A stretch of 64,000 nucleotides of DNA, taken from Decorospora gaudefroyi (lineage: Eukaryota; Ascomycota; Dothideomycetes; Pleosporales; Pleosporaceae). The notes beneath the pieces were generated by a model. The model was not told where the DNA came from, made no database searches, and was given only the letters and a program-made list of their open reading frames with translations. Shown here piece by piece: positions 42,156-52,200 of the stretch (positions within the stretch are counted from its first letter, which is position 1; each line of letters opens with the position of its first letter). The translations under genes were made by a program, and so were the position numbers. The stretch spans positions 1 through 64,000 of the forward strand of contig ML975245.1 in the NCBI GenBank assembly GCA_010015605.1, written 5' to 3'.

Positions 42156-42560
42156 GGGGTGAGTCTAGAGAAAGAGCTTTGGTGTCGGAGATAGGCAGAA
42201 GGTGGTGCGAGGGCGAGAAGAGATTGGTGGGAGGTCTGAGGGCCGGCTGTGAACGGTCTGTAGGCACTGTATTCCAGCTACCTAACCCAGATGCTATTAC
42301 AGTCAAGATGAAGGGAAAGAGATAAGGTGGCTGCCATCTCTTGTTGTTTGTGTTCGCGCACGGCCCACGCGCTGCTGAGACAAGGTGAGGGATCGCTGCT
42401 GAGGCAAGGCGAGGGACAGAAGGGAAGGAAGCGACTAGGCCAGCAGCCTAGTCATGTGACCTCGGGCTCAGCCCGTTACAGGCTGGTGCAGAAAGCGGCC
42501 GGCTGCATCGCCCAAACAGCCAGGCTTTCTCAAGCTCAGGGCGAGGGGCAATGACATAGC
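42156..42560. repeat. GC-rich dispersed repeat, second copy (interrupted)
   Basis: Matches 39586-39776 but is split by the ~230-bp element at 42250-42480. Confidence 0.7.
42250..42480 (+). mobile_element. ~230-bp repeated element, copy B, with TSD GGCTG
   Basis: Begins TGAACGGTCTGTAGGCACTG, ends GGGCTCAGCCCGTTACA and is flanked by GGCTG at 42245-42249 and 42481-42485. The empty site is preserved near 39692-39705 (GGGCCGGCTGGTGCAG), so this is a real insertion. TG...CA ends and a 5-bp TSD resemble a very short LTR. The hairpin GACTAGGC-CAGCA-GCCTAGTC is retained. No ORF. Confidence 0.85.
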
Positions 42561-42918
42561 ACAACCCGCAACAGCAGCCGTAGAACCAGCCAGCGGTATG
42601 GTGCTTGAATAGTGACGATTATAAGGATTGTGGAGTGGGAGATGAAGTATTGAGGCCGCACTGGTGAGGGCTTGGGGCTTGAAGCTTGGCAGCGCCCGCC
42701 CAACACCATTATCACGATCCCAAAAATGGGGCTATTGCAACGCCAAAAAGAGCTTCTAATAAGAGGTTTGGTTGTGGGATAGTAAGCATGACACTGCGAT
42801 CATTATGGGCCATCTGAATCTAATTGGAAATATACATAGACTGTTAAGCAACAGAAGCCCATCTGATGTCTCTCTATACCTGTACGACATTGCTTGAGTC
42901 ATGTGCGCAATTAGCCCG

Positions 42919-43381
42919 TCAAACAGTCTCATTCCAGCACCATACTACCTTCTTGCACTGCGTAATGCCATTCGGCGGATCACGAATGTACACCTCGCGG
43001 CAAAGCTTCTGCCACGTCTCTAGCTTCGTGGTGTCTGTTCCGAATGCGTGATCGAACTCAGCTACCGGTACCTGGCATTCGGCCCAGCGCTTCCCCTTCA
43101 GTTTTGAACCCTAGTTGCGATTGTTTGCTAGGCGGTCATATTTGCTTCTGAGACCGACTGTGGGGTCGTAGGCGAAAGGAGCGAAGTTGAGGAACTAGGT
43201 GCCAGCTTGTGAAGAAGGTACGTTCTGGGTACGGCAGTAGTGGTGGTGGTGGTGGCGGTGGTATTGTTGTTATTCTGGGAAGAGATAGGAGCGGTGGACT
43301 CTGCGCAGATTAGTTAGGCCATGTTCGTGAGAAGTGATGGGGAAGATACGTACGAGGACGCTGGGTACGGTTGCGAGCCAT
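42919..43381 (-). pseudogene. Truncated, broken relative of the gene at 43782-44664
   Basis: The minus strand from 43381 reads MARNRTQRP, an intron-like GTACGT...GCAG, then FLNFAPFAYDPTVGLRSKYD, RLANNRN, TAG at 43113-43111 (Trp expected), GSKLKGKRWAECQ, AEFDHAFGTDTTKLETWQKL and CREVYIRDPPNGITQCKKV before TGA. The YDPTVGLRSKYDRLA and WQKLC...TQC parts align with PDPTAGFNCEFNRLA and WQEFC...PGC of the neighbour. The frame also shifts in the Thr-rich exon. The C-terminal region is missing. A decayed tandem paralogue. Confidence 0.7.
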
Positions 43382-43781
43382 GTTTTCAGGCGCTCCGTCG
43401 ATGTACTCACGTCTTGATACGCTAGTAGATTACAAAGTGCGAGTGTGCAATTGAGGATTGCGTGGCTGCATGATGCTTCACACCGTTTCAGCAATCAGGT
43501 CGAGCATCCGATATGATCACCCACACACAGCAGTAAGTACCATGACAAGGCCAGATGGGGAATCCGTCGATATCATTCTTGCTTGCTCGAATGCGTAGTT
43601 ATACTGCAAGCTACCGTCGATCGTAGATCGCGAATGTATCCATACTACTAGTTTTTCCAAGCTTTGTCAAGGTCCCTTTCAATCTGCGACCATACAAGAG
43701 GATACGATCAACATTTAGAAAGACTGACCGGCTCCAGAACTTGAGCGTGAGTAACTTTCAACTCCATTGCAACAGCCGAGC

Positions 43782-44664
43782 CTACTCGTCGCGCCTGAAA
43801 TCCTTAAGGAAGATGGGCAGGAAAGTATCTTCCTTAGCCTCGTTGATAGGGTATTGGCGGCTGGGGACAGTGTATTCGCGGAGCTCCTCGAAGGTGTCGA
43901 AGACCTTGACTGCTGAGCCATTACGCTGCGAGTCGAGCAAGTCGTAGATGTTGACCAATACTTCTGAAAGTACCTAAAAACATCAGTATGTCGTTGTCTC
44001 ATAGGTGAGATAAATTATCGTACCTCCATGCATCCAGGAATGGTGTCCGGGATCGGGATGATGCTGCAGAGGTGACAGAACTCTTGCCAGGCAGCCAGGT
44101 CCCAGAGATCGCTGCCGATATAGTACTTCCAATCAGCATCGAAGAGCTTGACACGCCAGTCGCGACGCCCTTCGCGGGACCACTTGCCGCGCATGTGGCG
44201 GGCCAAGCGGTTGAACTCGCAGTTGAAACCGGCTGTGGGGTCTGGAGTGAAGCCCCTGAACCGAGCCCAGATGTTGTCGCTCTCGATAGAATTGCCATCG
44301 ACGGAGCCACCATCGTCACTGGGAGCAGGCGTGGGGTTTGAGTTTGACGGATCAACGACGTCTTTGATGGCCTCGGAGCGTGAAGTAGCTGCTGCGAGAA
44401 TGAACTCTACACGACTTTAGTAAAAGCAAAACTTGAAGAGTCTGTTCACTGACCAGGAGAGGCACGCCAGGTGTACACCTCGTCGAAACACTCTTGCCAA
44501 TACGCGTTCCATGGCTCTTCGCCGCCAACCCAGTTGAGCAGTTTTGCCAGGACGTTGAACTGTCGCTTCGGACTATCGTGGATGTCGAGCGCAAAGACAG
44601 TGTCTTTGGCCCACTTGCGGAAGAGCGCTTGCTGCGCCTCCGACGCGAGGACTGTGGGGGCCAT
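43782..44664 (-). CDS. Unknown-family protein, 261 aa, three exons
   Basis: Exons (minus) 44664-44454, 44406-44024 and 43973-43782 join in phase. N-terminus: MAPTVLASEAQQALFRKWAK, then DIHDSPKRQFNVLAKLLNWV; middle: Ser/Pro/Asp-rich linker, PDPTAGFNCEFNRLARHM, WQEFCHLCSIIPIPDTIPGC; C-terminus: VLVNIYDLLDSQRNGSAVKV, then EELREYTVPSRQYP. It has no signal peptide or membrane segment. The family is Trp-rich and helical, and the broken gene at 42919 is a relative. From memory such proteins form lineage-specific expansions in filamentous ascomycetes; no function is known to me. The gene lies amid transposons but is intact. Confidence 0.72.
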
Positions 44665-45223
44665 GGCTATCTCCGTCGTCGTTGTATTTGTAATTGCTTA
44701 TTGTGAGGTTCGTCAATAGCACTAGGTGAGAATAGAGAGAAGATCGTGTCGTATTATTCTATGCGAGAGACGCGAGATACACGAGGCAGTTTGGGCCTTA
44801 GGAGTTAGTCCCGTTGGGGAGGTGCGTGAGAGCAAACACAGGATAGACCCTGAGGTCAATCACTCAAGAGCTAGTCCTATTGGGGAAGTGTGTGAGAGCA
44901 AACACGGGATAGACCCTGGGGCAACTCACTAGGCTGAGCGCCCTGCGGGCGCCTCGACCGACAAAGTTAGGTCGCAATGTGAAGGAAAATAAATGAGAGT
45001 TTCCGCTCAAGCTGGAGGCTTATCAGCAGAACGCGCGCCAAGAATACGCTAGTTGATTATGTTCACGGTGAAAGAGGAAGACGGCACTTTGCGCGCTGCT
45101 GGGGCGGTGAGGAGCTACTTTGGAAACTTTGCATAGTGAATACTGAGACAGTGAGGTGAGAGAGGGTGGGAACATATGTGTTTTAGCGCGTGTTTGATTT
45201 GCGTTGGAGAGGAATAATGTACC
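44665..45223. other. Intergenic with a 66-bp tandem repeat
   Basis: Upstream flank of the unknown-family gene, with the tandem repeat listed separately; nothing else. Confidence 0.5.
44802..44933. repeat. Two-copy 66-bp tandem repeat
   Basis: Units at 44802-44867 and 44868-44933, both starting GAGYTAGTCC and containing GTGAGAGCAAACAC and GGATAGACCCTG, differing at about ten positions. Lies ~140 bp upstream of the gene at 43782-44664. Confidence 0.85.
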
Positions 45224-46536
45224 TCATCTCAGCTTCTCGCGAAGTGACTGCAAGCCCTCCGGTGTAGAGCAACTAGCGTTATCGACTCTTGTGATATCTA
45301 GTCCTACGACTGCAGGCTTAGATACGGACTTAGACGCGCTATTGGTCTGGCTGAATAGCGGGTTCGCTGTCTCAGACTTGCTACTGCTTGCTTGCTGGCT
45401 GCTTGGTGACTGAGAAGCACGGGATCCAAGCAATTTTCGACCATTGACTGGTCATCCGTTTGGAGACTCTTGGTGAGGTTTGCAGCCAGTGGTGGTATGG
45501 CAAGGAGTTTCTACAGTGATCGTTTGTCAGCGTCCATTTCCGCTCTGTTTTCAGCCTTCCAGTCGTATATTATCTGGTTCAGGAGCGATAGAGGAAGAAC
45601 GTTCATGGTTTCTGGGGTCAAGTTCTGAGTGTTACTGACTTGCATCCGATGGTCTTGCTCCATTGAATTCTTTACAGCATCATCGACCTTCTTGACATTG
45701 GTCTCATCCAGCATCTCTTGCGTGTATACAGTTGTAACGATATCCCGAATACTAAGAGCTTCTAGCTGCCAAATTTCTTCTTAGTCTTTTGTAGGCTTGT
45801 TAAGCTCGTCAACGATCGACTGCCACTTCTTCCTAGTCTGGTCGCTGTGATTCACGATCGAGTTGAAAGACTGCTGGGCGTATGGCAATAGTATGGATTG
45901 CAGCGGGATGTTCCAGTCCTTGAGTGTTGCCAACATGGTTAGGTGTCCGTGCATCTGCCCAATGCTCTTATCAGATCTTCTAGCATCTTCTACCACCATC
46001 GAAGACCTTCCCCGATGTACTATCTACATTCTATACCGAATCATACCTCATGTATATAAGCACGCATCTCTACTCCGTAGAATAATCAACCAGTTCTCTC
46101 TTTTCTGTTGTTCGCCCACATTGAGCTTCTCTTGGAACACGGCAAGCCCATTGAGAAGTAAGGCTTTCTGTTCTTGTTGATCTGGTGTGTCTTACATCTG
46201 TTCGGTCTGACCCATTGTTGTAGCTACACCATTTATGTGGCCGAGTATTTCCTTTTGTGGAAACTGGTACCTCGGTACGTACTCCTTCTTGACGTAATGT
46301 GAGATGACTTTCTGATTAACAAATTTTGTAAGCCTTTTTGCAGACATCTGCTCTTCCTCATCTTGCCTCTCGTTTTCCTCTGTGGCAATTTGAAGGAGCG
46401 CAGCCCGCGTTGTTTTGTATTTGTTCGGATCCTGTGTTAAGTCACGTCCAACTTTTTTCACGCATTCGTGTCTGATCTTCTTCTGTATTTCATCGACCTT
46501 CATTTGCTGAGGACCGCTTAGATCTTCGCCGTGCAT
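45224..46536 (-). pseudogene. Broken long ORF of unknown family, split by a solo LTR
   Basis: The minus strand from 46536 encodes a charged helical protein: MKVDEIQKKIRHECVKKVGR, then FVNQKVISHYVKKEYVPRYQ. It meets TAA near 46194, goes on to LLLNGLAVFQEKL, is interrupted by the LTR at 45925-46120, resumes LKDWNIPLQSILLPYAQQSF, meets TAA at ~45781 and TAG at ~45511, and after a one-base shift near 45440 ends in a Ser-rich tail and LQSLREKLR. Without the LTR the frame across the insertion is continuous. The family is unrecognised. At least three stops, one shift and one insertion make it dead. Confidence 0.65.
45925..46120. mobile_element. Solo LTR, copy 2, with TSD TTGAG
   Basis: 196-bp near-identical copy of 34181-34377, with the same TATA-like CATGTATATAAGCACG, flanked by TTGAG at 45920-45924 and 46121-46125. 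It interrupts the coding frame of the relic at 45224-46536. Confidence 0.9.
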
Positions 46537-46600
46537 ACCCTATCGCAGTAGACAAGGCGTCAACAACTGCATGTGAGAACTGTGTTGATTGTCCTACGTG

Positions 46601-46981
46601 TGAACGGCCTGTAGGCACTGTATTCCAGCTACTTAACCCAGATGCCATTACAGTCGAGATGAGGAGAAAGAGAGGAAGGTGGCGCTTTTCCAATGTTGTT
46701 TGTGTTCGCGCACGGTCCACGCGCTGCCGAGGCAAGGTGAGGGACAGAAGGTATCAGCCTGGCACCTCAATTCACACGGTACACTGTGAACTACATCTCA
46801 CGTGACTCTTAGTCACTGCTTACCCATCTCAGTTGTGTATATAATCGCTCTACATAGCTCTCTTAATACAACAACCTTCTGCCTCCTTTTATGTCTGCAC
46901 TGTCCTCCCACATCCGACAGAAGGGAAGGAAGCGACTAGGCTAGCAGCCTAGTCCTGTGACCTCGGGCTCAGCCCGTTCCA
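46601..46981 (+). mobile_element. ~230-bp element, copy C, with a nested 164-bp insert
   Basis: Begins TGAACGGCCTGTAGGCACTG and ends GGCTCAGCCCGTTCCA. Compared with copy B it carries 164 extra bases (46752-46915). The hairpin is GACTAGGC-TAGCA-GCCTAGTC. No flanking duplication is seen (ACGTG left, GGTTT right), so an edge may be rearranged. Confidence 0.75.
46752..46915. mobile_element. 164-bp insertion flanked by 9-bp direct repeats
   Basis: GACAGAAGG stands on both sides (46743-46751 and 46916-46924) but occurs once in copy B of the host element, so this is a genuine insertion with target duplication. The insert contains GTGTATATAATCG and a CA-rich end, has no ORF, no clear inverted ends and no TG...CA ends. 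A 9-bp duplication is typical of Mutator-like elements. Confidence 0.6.
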
Positions 46982-47402
46982 GGTTTAAGCTTGTGAGACG
47001 TATGAGGGGGAAGACGACACAAGATGATGTTGTTTGTAAAACAGTACTCCAAGATCTCAAGGGTCTCGTGTGTTCCAAAGCCGTCAAGAATTTGTTTTTT
47101 TTTTGGTTGAGGAGATCGAGGCGCTTAAATGTCTCGCGGCATTGTAGCTTCTTGATATGTATTCGTAGTTGCCGCATTAATTGAAGAGGACTACACAGGC
47201 AATTGCTTCTTGTGAACCCTGCGAGGTAAACTAGACTTAATATGACTGGCGTGGACAAAAGCATGCGCGAGGCTATAGTCACTAAACAATCCAACCCCCA
47301 GCACATCCTCACTGAGGCAGTGTCAGGTGTTCAGGATCGTGACGGCAGATGGTAGAAGTGTGAAAAGACCCAGCTCCAACTCTCGTCGCAGGCGGCAGGG
47401 TA
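46982..47402. other. Relic DNA left of the Tc1-type element
   Basis: A 124-codon minus-strand ORF (46941-47312) overlaps copy C and is not convincing; no other feature. Confidence 0.35.
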
Positions 47403-48733
47403 CAGTCGGGCGTCAAAAGTTCTGGCCGCCAAGATTGCTAGCGCGAAAATCGACATTCATCAACTTGCAAACAAGAGGCTGTAACTCTACAACAAAACAA
47501 GCTATCACGATAATTTTGAAGGTTTTTGAAGCACCATATCAGCACTTTGTTTGCCAGGTACGTGCTTATCTGTAGGCCGCGATTCGTCGCGGCATGCTTA
47601 AGATAAGTCGCTTGATTAACTATAACCCTAGGGATGCGCCGCCAGCAGTCGCTTAACGCCTCACAAAAACTATTCTATTCTTCCTTAGCTTTGCTATAAT
47701 TCTTATATTAGGGATAGAAGTAGTATATGCGCTTTTTAAGGTACTACTAGAGGTGCTTAAAGGTCTAGTAAGTACGGGGGCTAGTTAACTGTCTAAACTT
47801 AGTTGAGCTGGAGCTAGTTGCACGTTGCGCGCGCCTTGTAGATAGGCGCGGTATTGTGCATAAATAGCTAAGAAGATCTCTAGTAAGGCTTAAGACCCTC
47901 CTTGAGCGTCTTAATGTAACTTTAGGCGGTGTACCTACCGCGGGGAGTATCAGGATTACGGTCTATAATGACCAGAGGACTCTGTCGGGGCTGACCACGT
48001 TCATCGAGCCTAATAGCACCCTAAACTATCTAAGCTGGCTTTCGACTAGTTGATTCCTTAGTAATCATACTCGACTTCTATTTCTCATCCTTGTGACGGA
48101 ACACCTACTCCTGGTTTTGACCTGAGCCCTTCTGCAAGGAGCACTCGTCTGAGAACTTGAGGATGCGCCGACTCCATGGAAAGTTGCGATGCTCCCTACA
48201 GAAGCGCAGTCGGGCTAGAGCGTGCGTGCTTGTAAGCTTTGGACGCCTTTTAGCCTTGTGATTCGTGAGGCCTCGTCGCTTGAGCATGCGATACAGTGTG
48301 GAGCGACTAGGTGGCTTTGAAGTAGTCCTATCTAGCTAGTGAATAGTCGTAACTTCAAGCAGCTCTTTGTACTCTATCTTTGGCGCTGCACGTACTGCCC
48401 GATAGATAACTCTTTCCTCGTGCTCTAATAGTGTAGATAGACGTCCGGATTAAGGTTTTTCCAGGCCGTTGTGGTGGGTGAGGGCTTCTTGTAGAGTGCG
48501 GCGTACCGTACGCGCACTGCAGCCAAATTCTGCCGCGAGCTCTGCAGTAGAACAGCTAGCCTTACCCTTAGATATAATTTATATGCGCTGCGTAGGAGTT
48601 AAATTCGGTCGTTTGCGAGGATTTTCAGAGGTTTCTGAGAGCGCAGAACGTTGTTGCGGCATGGCGGTGGTGGTGTGAAGTTAAGACGCGGGGGCTTGGC
48701 GGCCAGAACTTTTGACCTAGTAATTAGTTACTG
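47403..48733 (-). mobile_element. RIP-ruined Tc1/Ant1-like transposon
   Basis: A 1331-bp element flanked by TA, ends CAGT...ACTG, inner inverted repeat GTCAAAAGTTCTGGCCGCCA at both ends. The minus strand from ATG 48662 encodes a Tc1/mariner transposase: RKRPNLTPTQRI, a homeodomain-like STAELAAEFGCSARTVRRTL, SRSTLYRMLKRRGLTNHKAK, the first catalytic Asp in ILKFSDECSLQ, and a ruined PPYSPDLNPIE-like stretch reading PPYLLDL. More than fifteen in-frame stops occur, mostly TAA/TAG at expected Gln or Trp positions, and the region is A/T-enriched: classic RIP. No single functional ORF remains. Confidence 0.88.
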
Positions 48734-49298
48734 TACATTCTGGCCTGGAATCCTAACACATAGTTAAGTTAAGTTAAGAGAACTCCCGCTGACTAACACT
48801 ATCTTAGCAATTCTCGTGTGATGATTTCAATTTCCGTGACTGCAAAGGTGACGGAGCTTGGGGTTATTCCGCCGCTGCAAGCAGCGGGTAGGATATGCAT
48901 TACTTTTGGATTTGGGACACATGGGATGCAACCGTCTTCGTCGGATGAATTTCGGCGAGAGAAGGGAAGCCGTCGTGATGTGTTGCGTGGAAAACTTTGA
49001 GTGATGACATGTCTGTGTAGCGTGATGGAGAAGTTCTTACTGTCCAGGTATTAGTCCAGCAAGGATATCATGTTTCAAGATGTCAGGGCCATTGATTCTG
49101 GTTATCAAGCTCTACCCGACGTGAAATGCGTTTGCAACGCAGACGATCGTACTGCACTTTGACAACCAATTTTCCGATCTTCCACCTTGAGATGTACATC
49201 AACATCCCCAATTTTCCGACTTTATAACCTCGCTCCGATTCCACCAACGATGCTGCGACGACGCGTTTTCGCCAACGCCACCACCCATCAAATCCCCC
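48734..49298. other. Intergenic, right edge of the accessory island
   Basis: 3' flank of the helicase gene; contains (TTAAG)n-like ATAGTTAAGTTAAGTTAAG near 48763-48781. No gene. Confidence 0.5.
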
Positions 49299-52200
49299 TT
49301 ATCCCATCTCGATATCAAGAGCACGCGTGACGCCTGCGGCGGCTGTATGGTGCTGTCCGCCGATGGGCGCACCACACTCTGGGCAGCGAGCTTGTTGCAT
49401 GGGCATGCCGCACTCGCCAATGGCGAACTACAATCTGTTAGTTTTCTAGACTTGCTGAAAAGAATGTGAGTCAACTTACCGGATGTCCATTTGCGCAATT
49501 GTACCAGTGACCCGAGTGCGTAGAGATACCGCCGCGACCAGTAACCATGGCTTGCTTGATGGCCTTGAGCTCTTCGGCCGAGACCTCCTCGTAGAACTCC
49601 TTGTCCAGCAACTTCCTATAATTATCAACGGCCTGGAGAAGAGTGTCGCGGTCGCGGAAGGCATCGTTGCACAACTTCTTAGCTTCGTCGAGGAGCGTCT
49701 TCGCCGTGTCGCGGTACTCGAGGGCTTTGGTGCGGTCTCCGTCTTGGGCGATGCCGGAGCTGCCGAAGACTTGGGCGATGCGCGCGTAGTAGAGGATCGT
49801 CTCGACGGCCAGCTTGGGGAGATTTCCGTTGATGCAGTCCGTGATCAATTTCCTGCAGAGATTCATTGCTTGGAATACTTGGTAGGCGAGTGGGCCGCCG
49901 GAGATCTTCACCTGAGGAGAAGACGCGGGGAGTTTTCCCTGCGTGATTCGAGTAAGGCCAAACTTGTACTCCAGGGTCAGACACACGACTTTGAGCTCAA
50001 GCAGGCGACCACCAAGACTGATGCGCAGATCCAGGTGAGGTTTCGGAGTTGCTGGCGGTGCATCGAGACTCAGATTGGCCATCACGGTGTCCAAAGAAGC
50101 TGTCTGGTTTGCGGAATGCGTGATAGCATCGTGGAGCTTGTTTCCGGGTTGGTGTTGAGCGCTCGACCGCTTTTGTAAAGCCTTAATCTTGTTCACCAGG
50201 TTGGCAGACTCCGTGCAGCGATCACGAATGGTCTTCTCCAGGTTCTGCACGGTATGGTCGCTCAGATGCTGGATCATACCCCGGAGCTGAGCTTTGGCAT
50301 TGAGAGATGCTGTGAGCTTCTTGCGTGAACCATCTAGATCATCTCGAAGCTCATCGATTTTTCGTTCAAGCTCTTGCATCTCTTGCATTCCGGTGGCAAT
50401 GAATCTCCTGGACTGCTCGGCGATTACAGCCCTGTTGATGAGTCGATTGTAGCGCTGAGTGGCATGTTGTTGGATCGGAACACCGCAGCCTCCAGGACAC
50501 TTGGGGACGACTGCCTGCAGCTCGCGATTATCGATCAAGGAAATGAACCCTCCAGTACGCGGGTCGATCTCGTAGACGTCTTTCAGACCGACATGGCCAT
50601 CAAGCGTCTCGATGGTCCAGAAGTGACCACAGCCGAGAACGACGATGGGCGATTCGTTGATGTCAATGTCGCGGTACAGGGTACCCAACATGATGTCCGG
50701 TGACTGCTCTGACTTTATGCCGCATTTCTGGCAGTAATCAACGGGACAATCTTCGCCGCAAATACTCGGGCACTGATGACCGCATGGCAGGAGTTTCGTG
50801 CATCGCTTATCGCACGGAAGCCGATCGCACGGAGCAGCGCAAGGCATCTTGCAGCTAGCTTGATGCTCGCAAGACCAGGTGCATTTCTCAACGCAAGGCG
50901 CGCATGGCTCATGGCACTGGAGGGCGCAGCCAGAATGCTTGCAGCGTACCTAGAAGAACAATTAGCGGGTGAAAGGGTGGACGTAGAGACAGACTCACCT
51001 CGCAAGGTCTCCGGCAAGGCCCACAGTCTGTTCCACTATGACACTTCCGAGGGCAGTTGTGATTGCAGGTGCTGTATTTCCGACCGCATGTGAAAGTGCA
51101 CTCTTGATGTTTGACGATTGCCTTACCAGCTTCGTCCGTGTAGTAGTTGCAGCGTCCGCAATTTCCTGGACATCGATGGCCGCAGGACAAGATCGTGGCG
51201 CAAGGCGATGGGCACTTGAAGTTCTCCTTGGCGACATCGACGGAGCATTTGATGTCGACGGTGTGCTTACAGACTGGGACTTCTTTCGGCACAACAACAT
51301 CGCAATGAATGCTCTTAAGGTCTAGTGTCCTGTGGCAGGCCACGTTGTTCTTGATGTGACCGCAAGGAAGCGCAACGTTGTCGGTGGGAACCATGCACTT
51401 GCCGCAATCTTCACCGCAAGTCGGTTTCTGGCATGGGTGATCGCAAGGCACGTACCGCCGCTGGCAAGGCTTCTCGCATCTGAAAACCGCATGCATCGCT
51501 TCGGAATGACATCTCGCCTGGCACTGGTGGCCGCACTCCGTAAGGCGCTCGGCACATGCCTCCATGCATCCACCCTCGGGGCTGAGGCGCATGAAGTCAT
51601 CGGGTTCGCGGACTTGGAGAATCTTGTCTGAATGACGAGGGCAGCAAAGGTCGATTGCATCACCAATCGAGTCCTCAGCTCGCAGCATTTCGATGACCTT
51701 TTGCCACATAGCCACGTTGGAGTAAGTTTCCGAGTTTCCAATCAGGTACATGCCATGCTGAGCTCGACTGAGAAGAACGTTGACGCGGTTCGTGGTCTTG
51801 AGGAATCCAACTTTCTTCTTGTCGTTGCTGCGCACGAGCGACACGATGATTATCTTGGCTTCTTCGCCTTGGAAATTGTCCACAGTCGCTATCCTCAGCA
51901 AGTCGCTGAGCTGCTTCTTCTGTAGAGGTTTCCTTCGGTGGTCCTGCTGGGCGGGTCCTTGGGATGTCGTAGGAGAGTCGTCGTTGACAGTGAAACCGTC
52001 ATTTTCGAGTGCTTCCTGGTCGCGGTCGCTCAACACGATCTCGAAGTCACCACGCATGGCTGAGCGTAGCTTCTGCAACTGCCCAGTGTACGGCGTCAAG
52101 ACTGCGATGTCGCTGCTGCGGTAGACACCTTGACGAACGACATGTCGGACCATCGCGTGCACCAGATCGACCTCCCAGGGATTAGAAGCTGACTTGCTGT

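Noticed and set aside
49483..50178. 231-codon + strand ORF
   Set aside because: Antisense of helicase exon 3.
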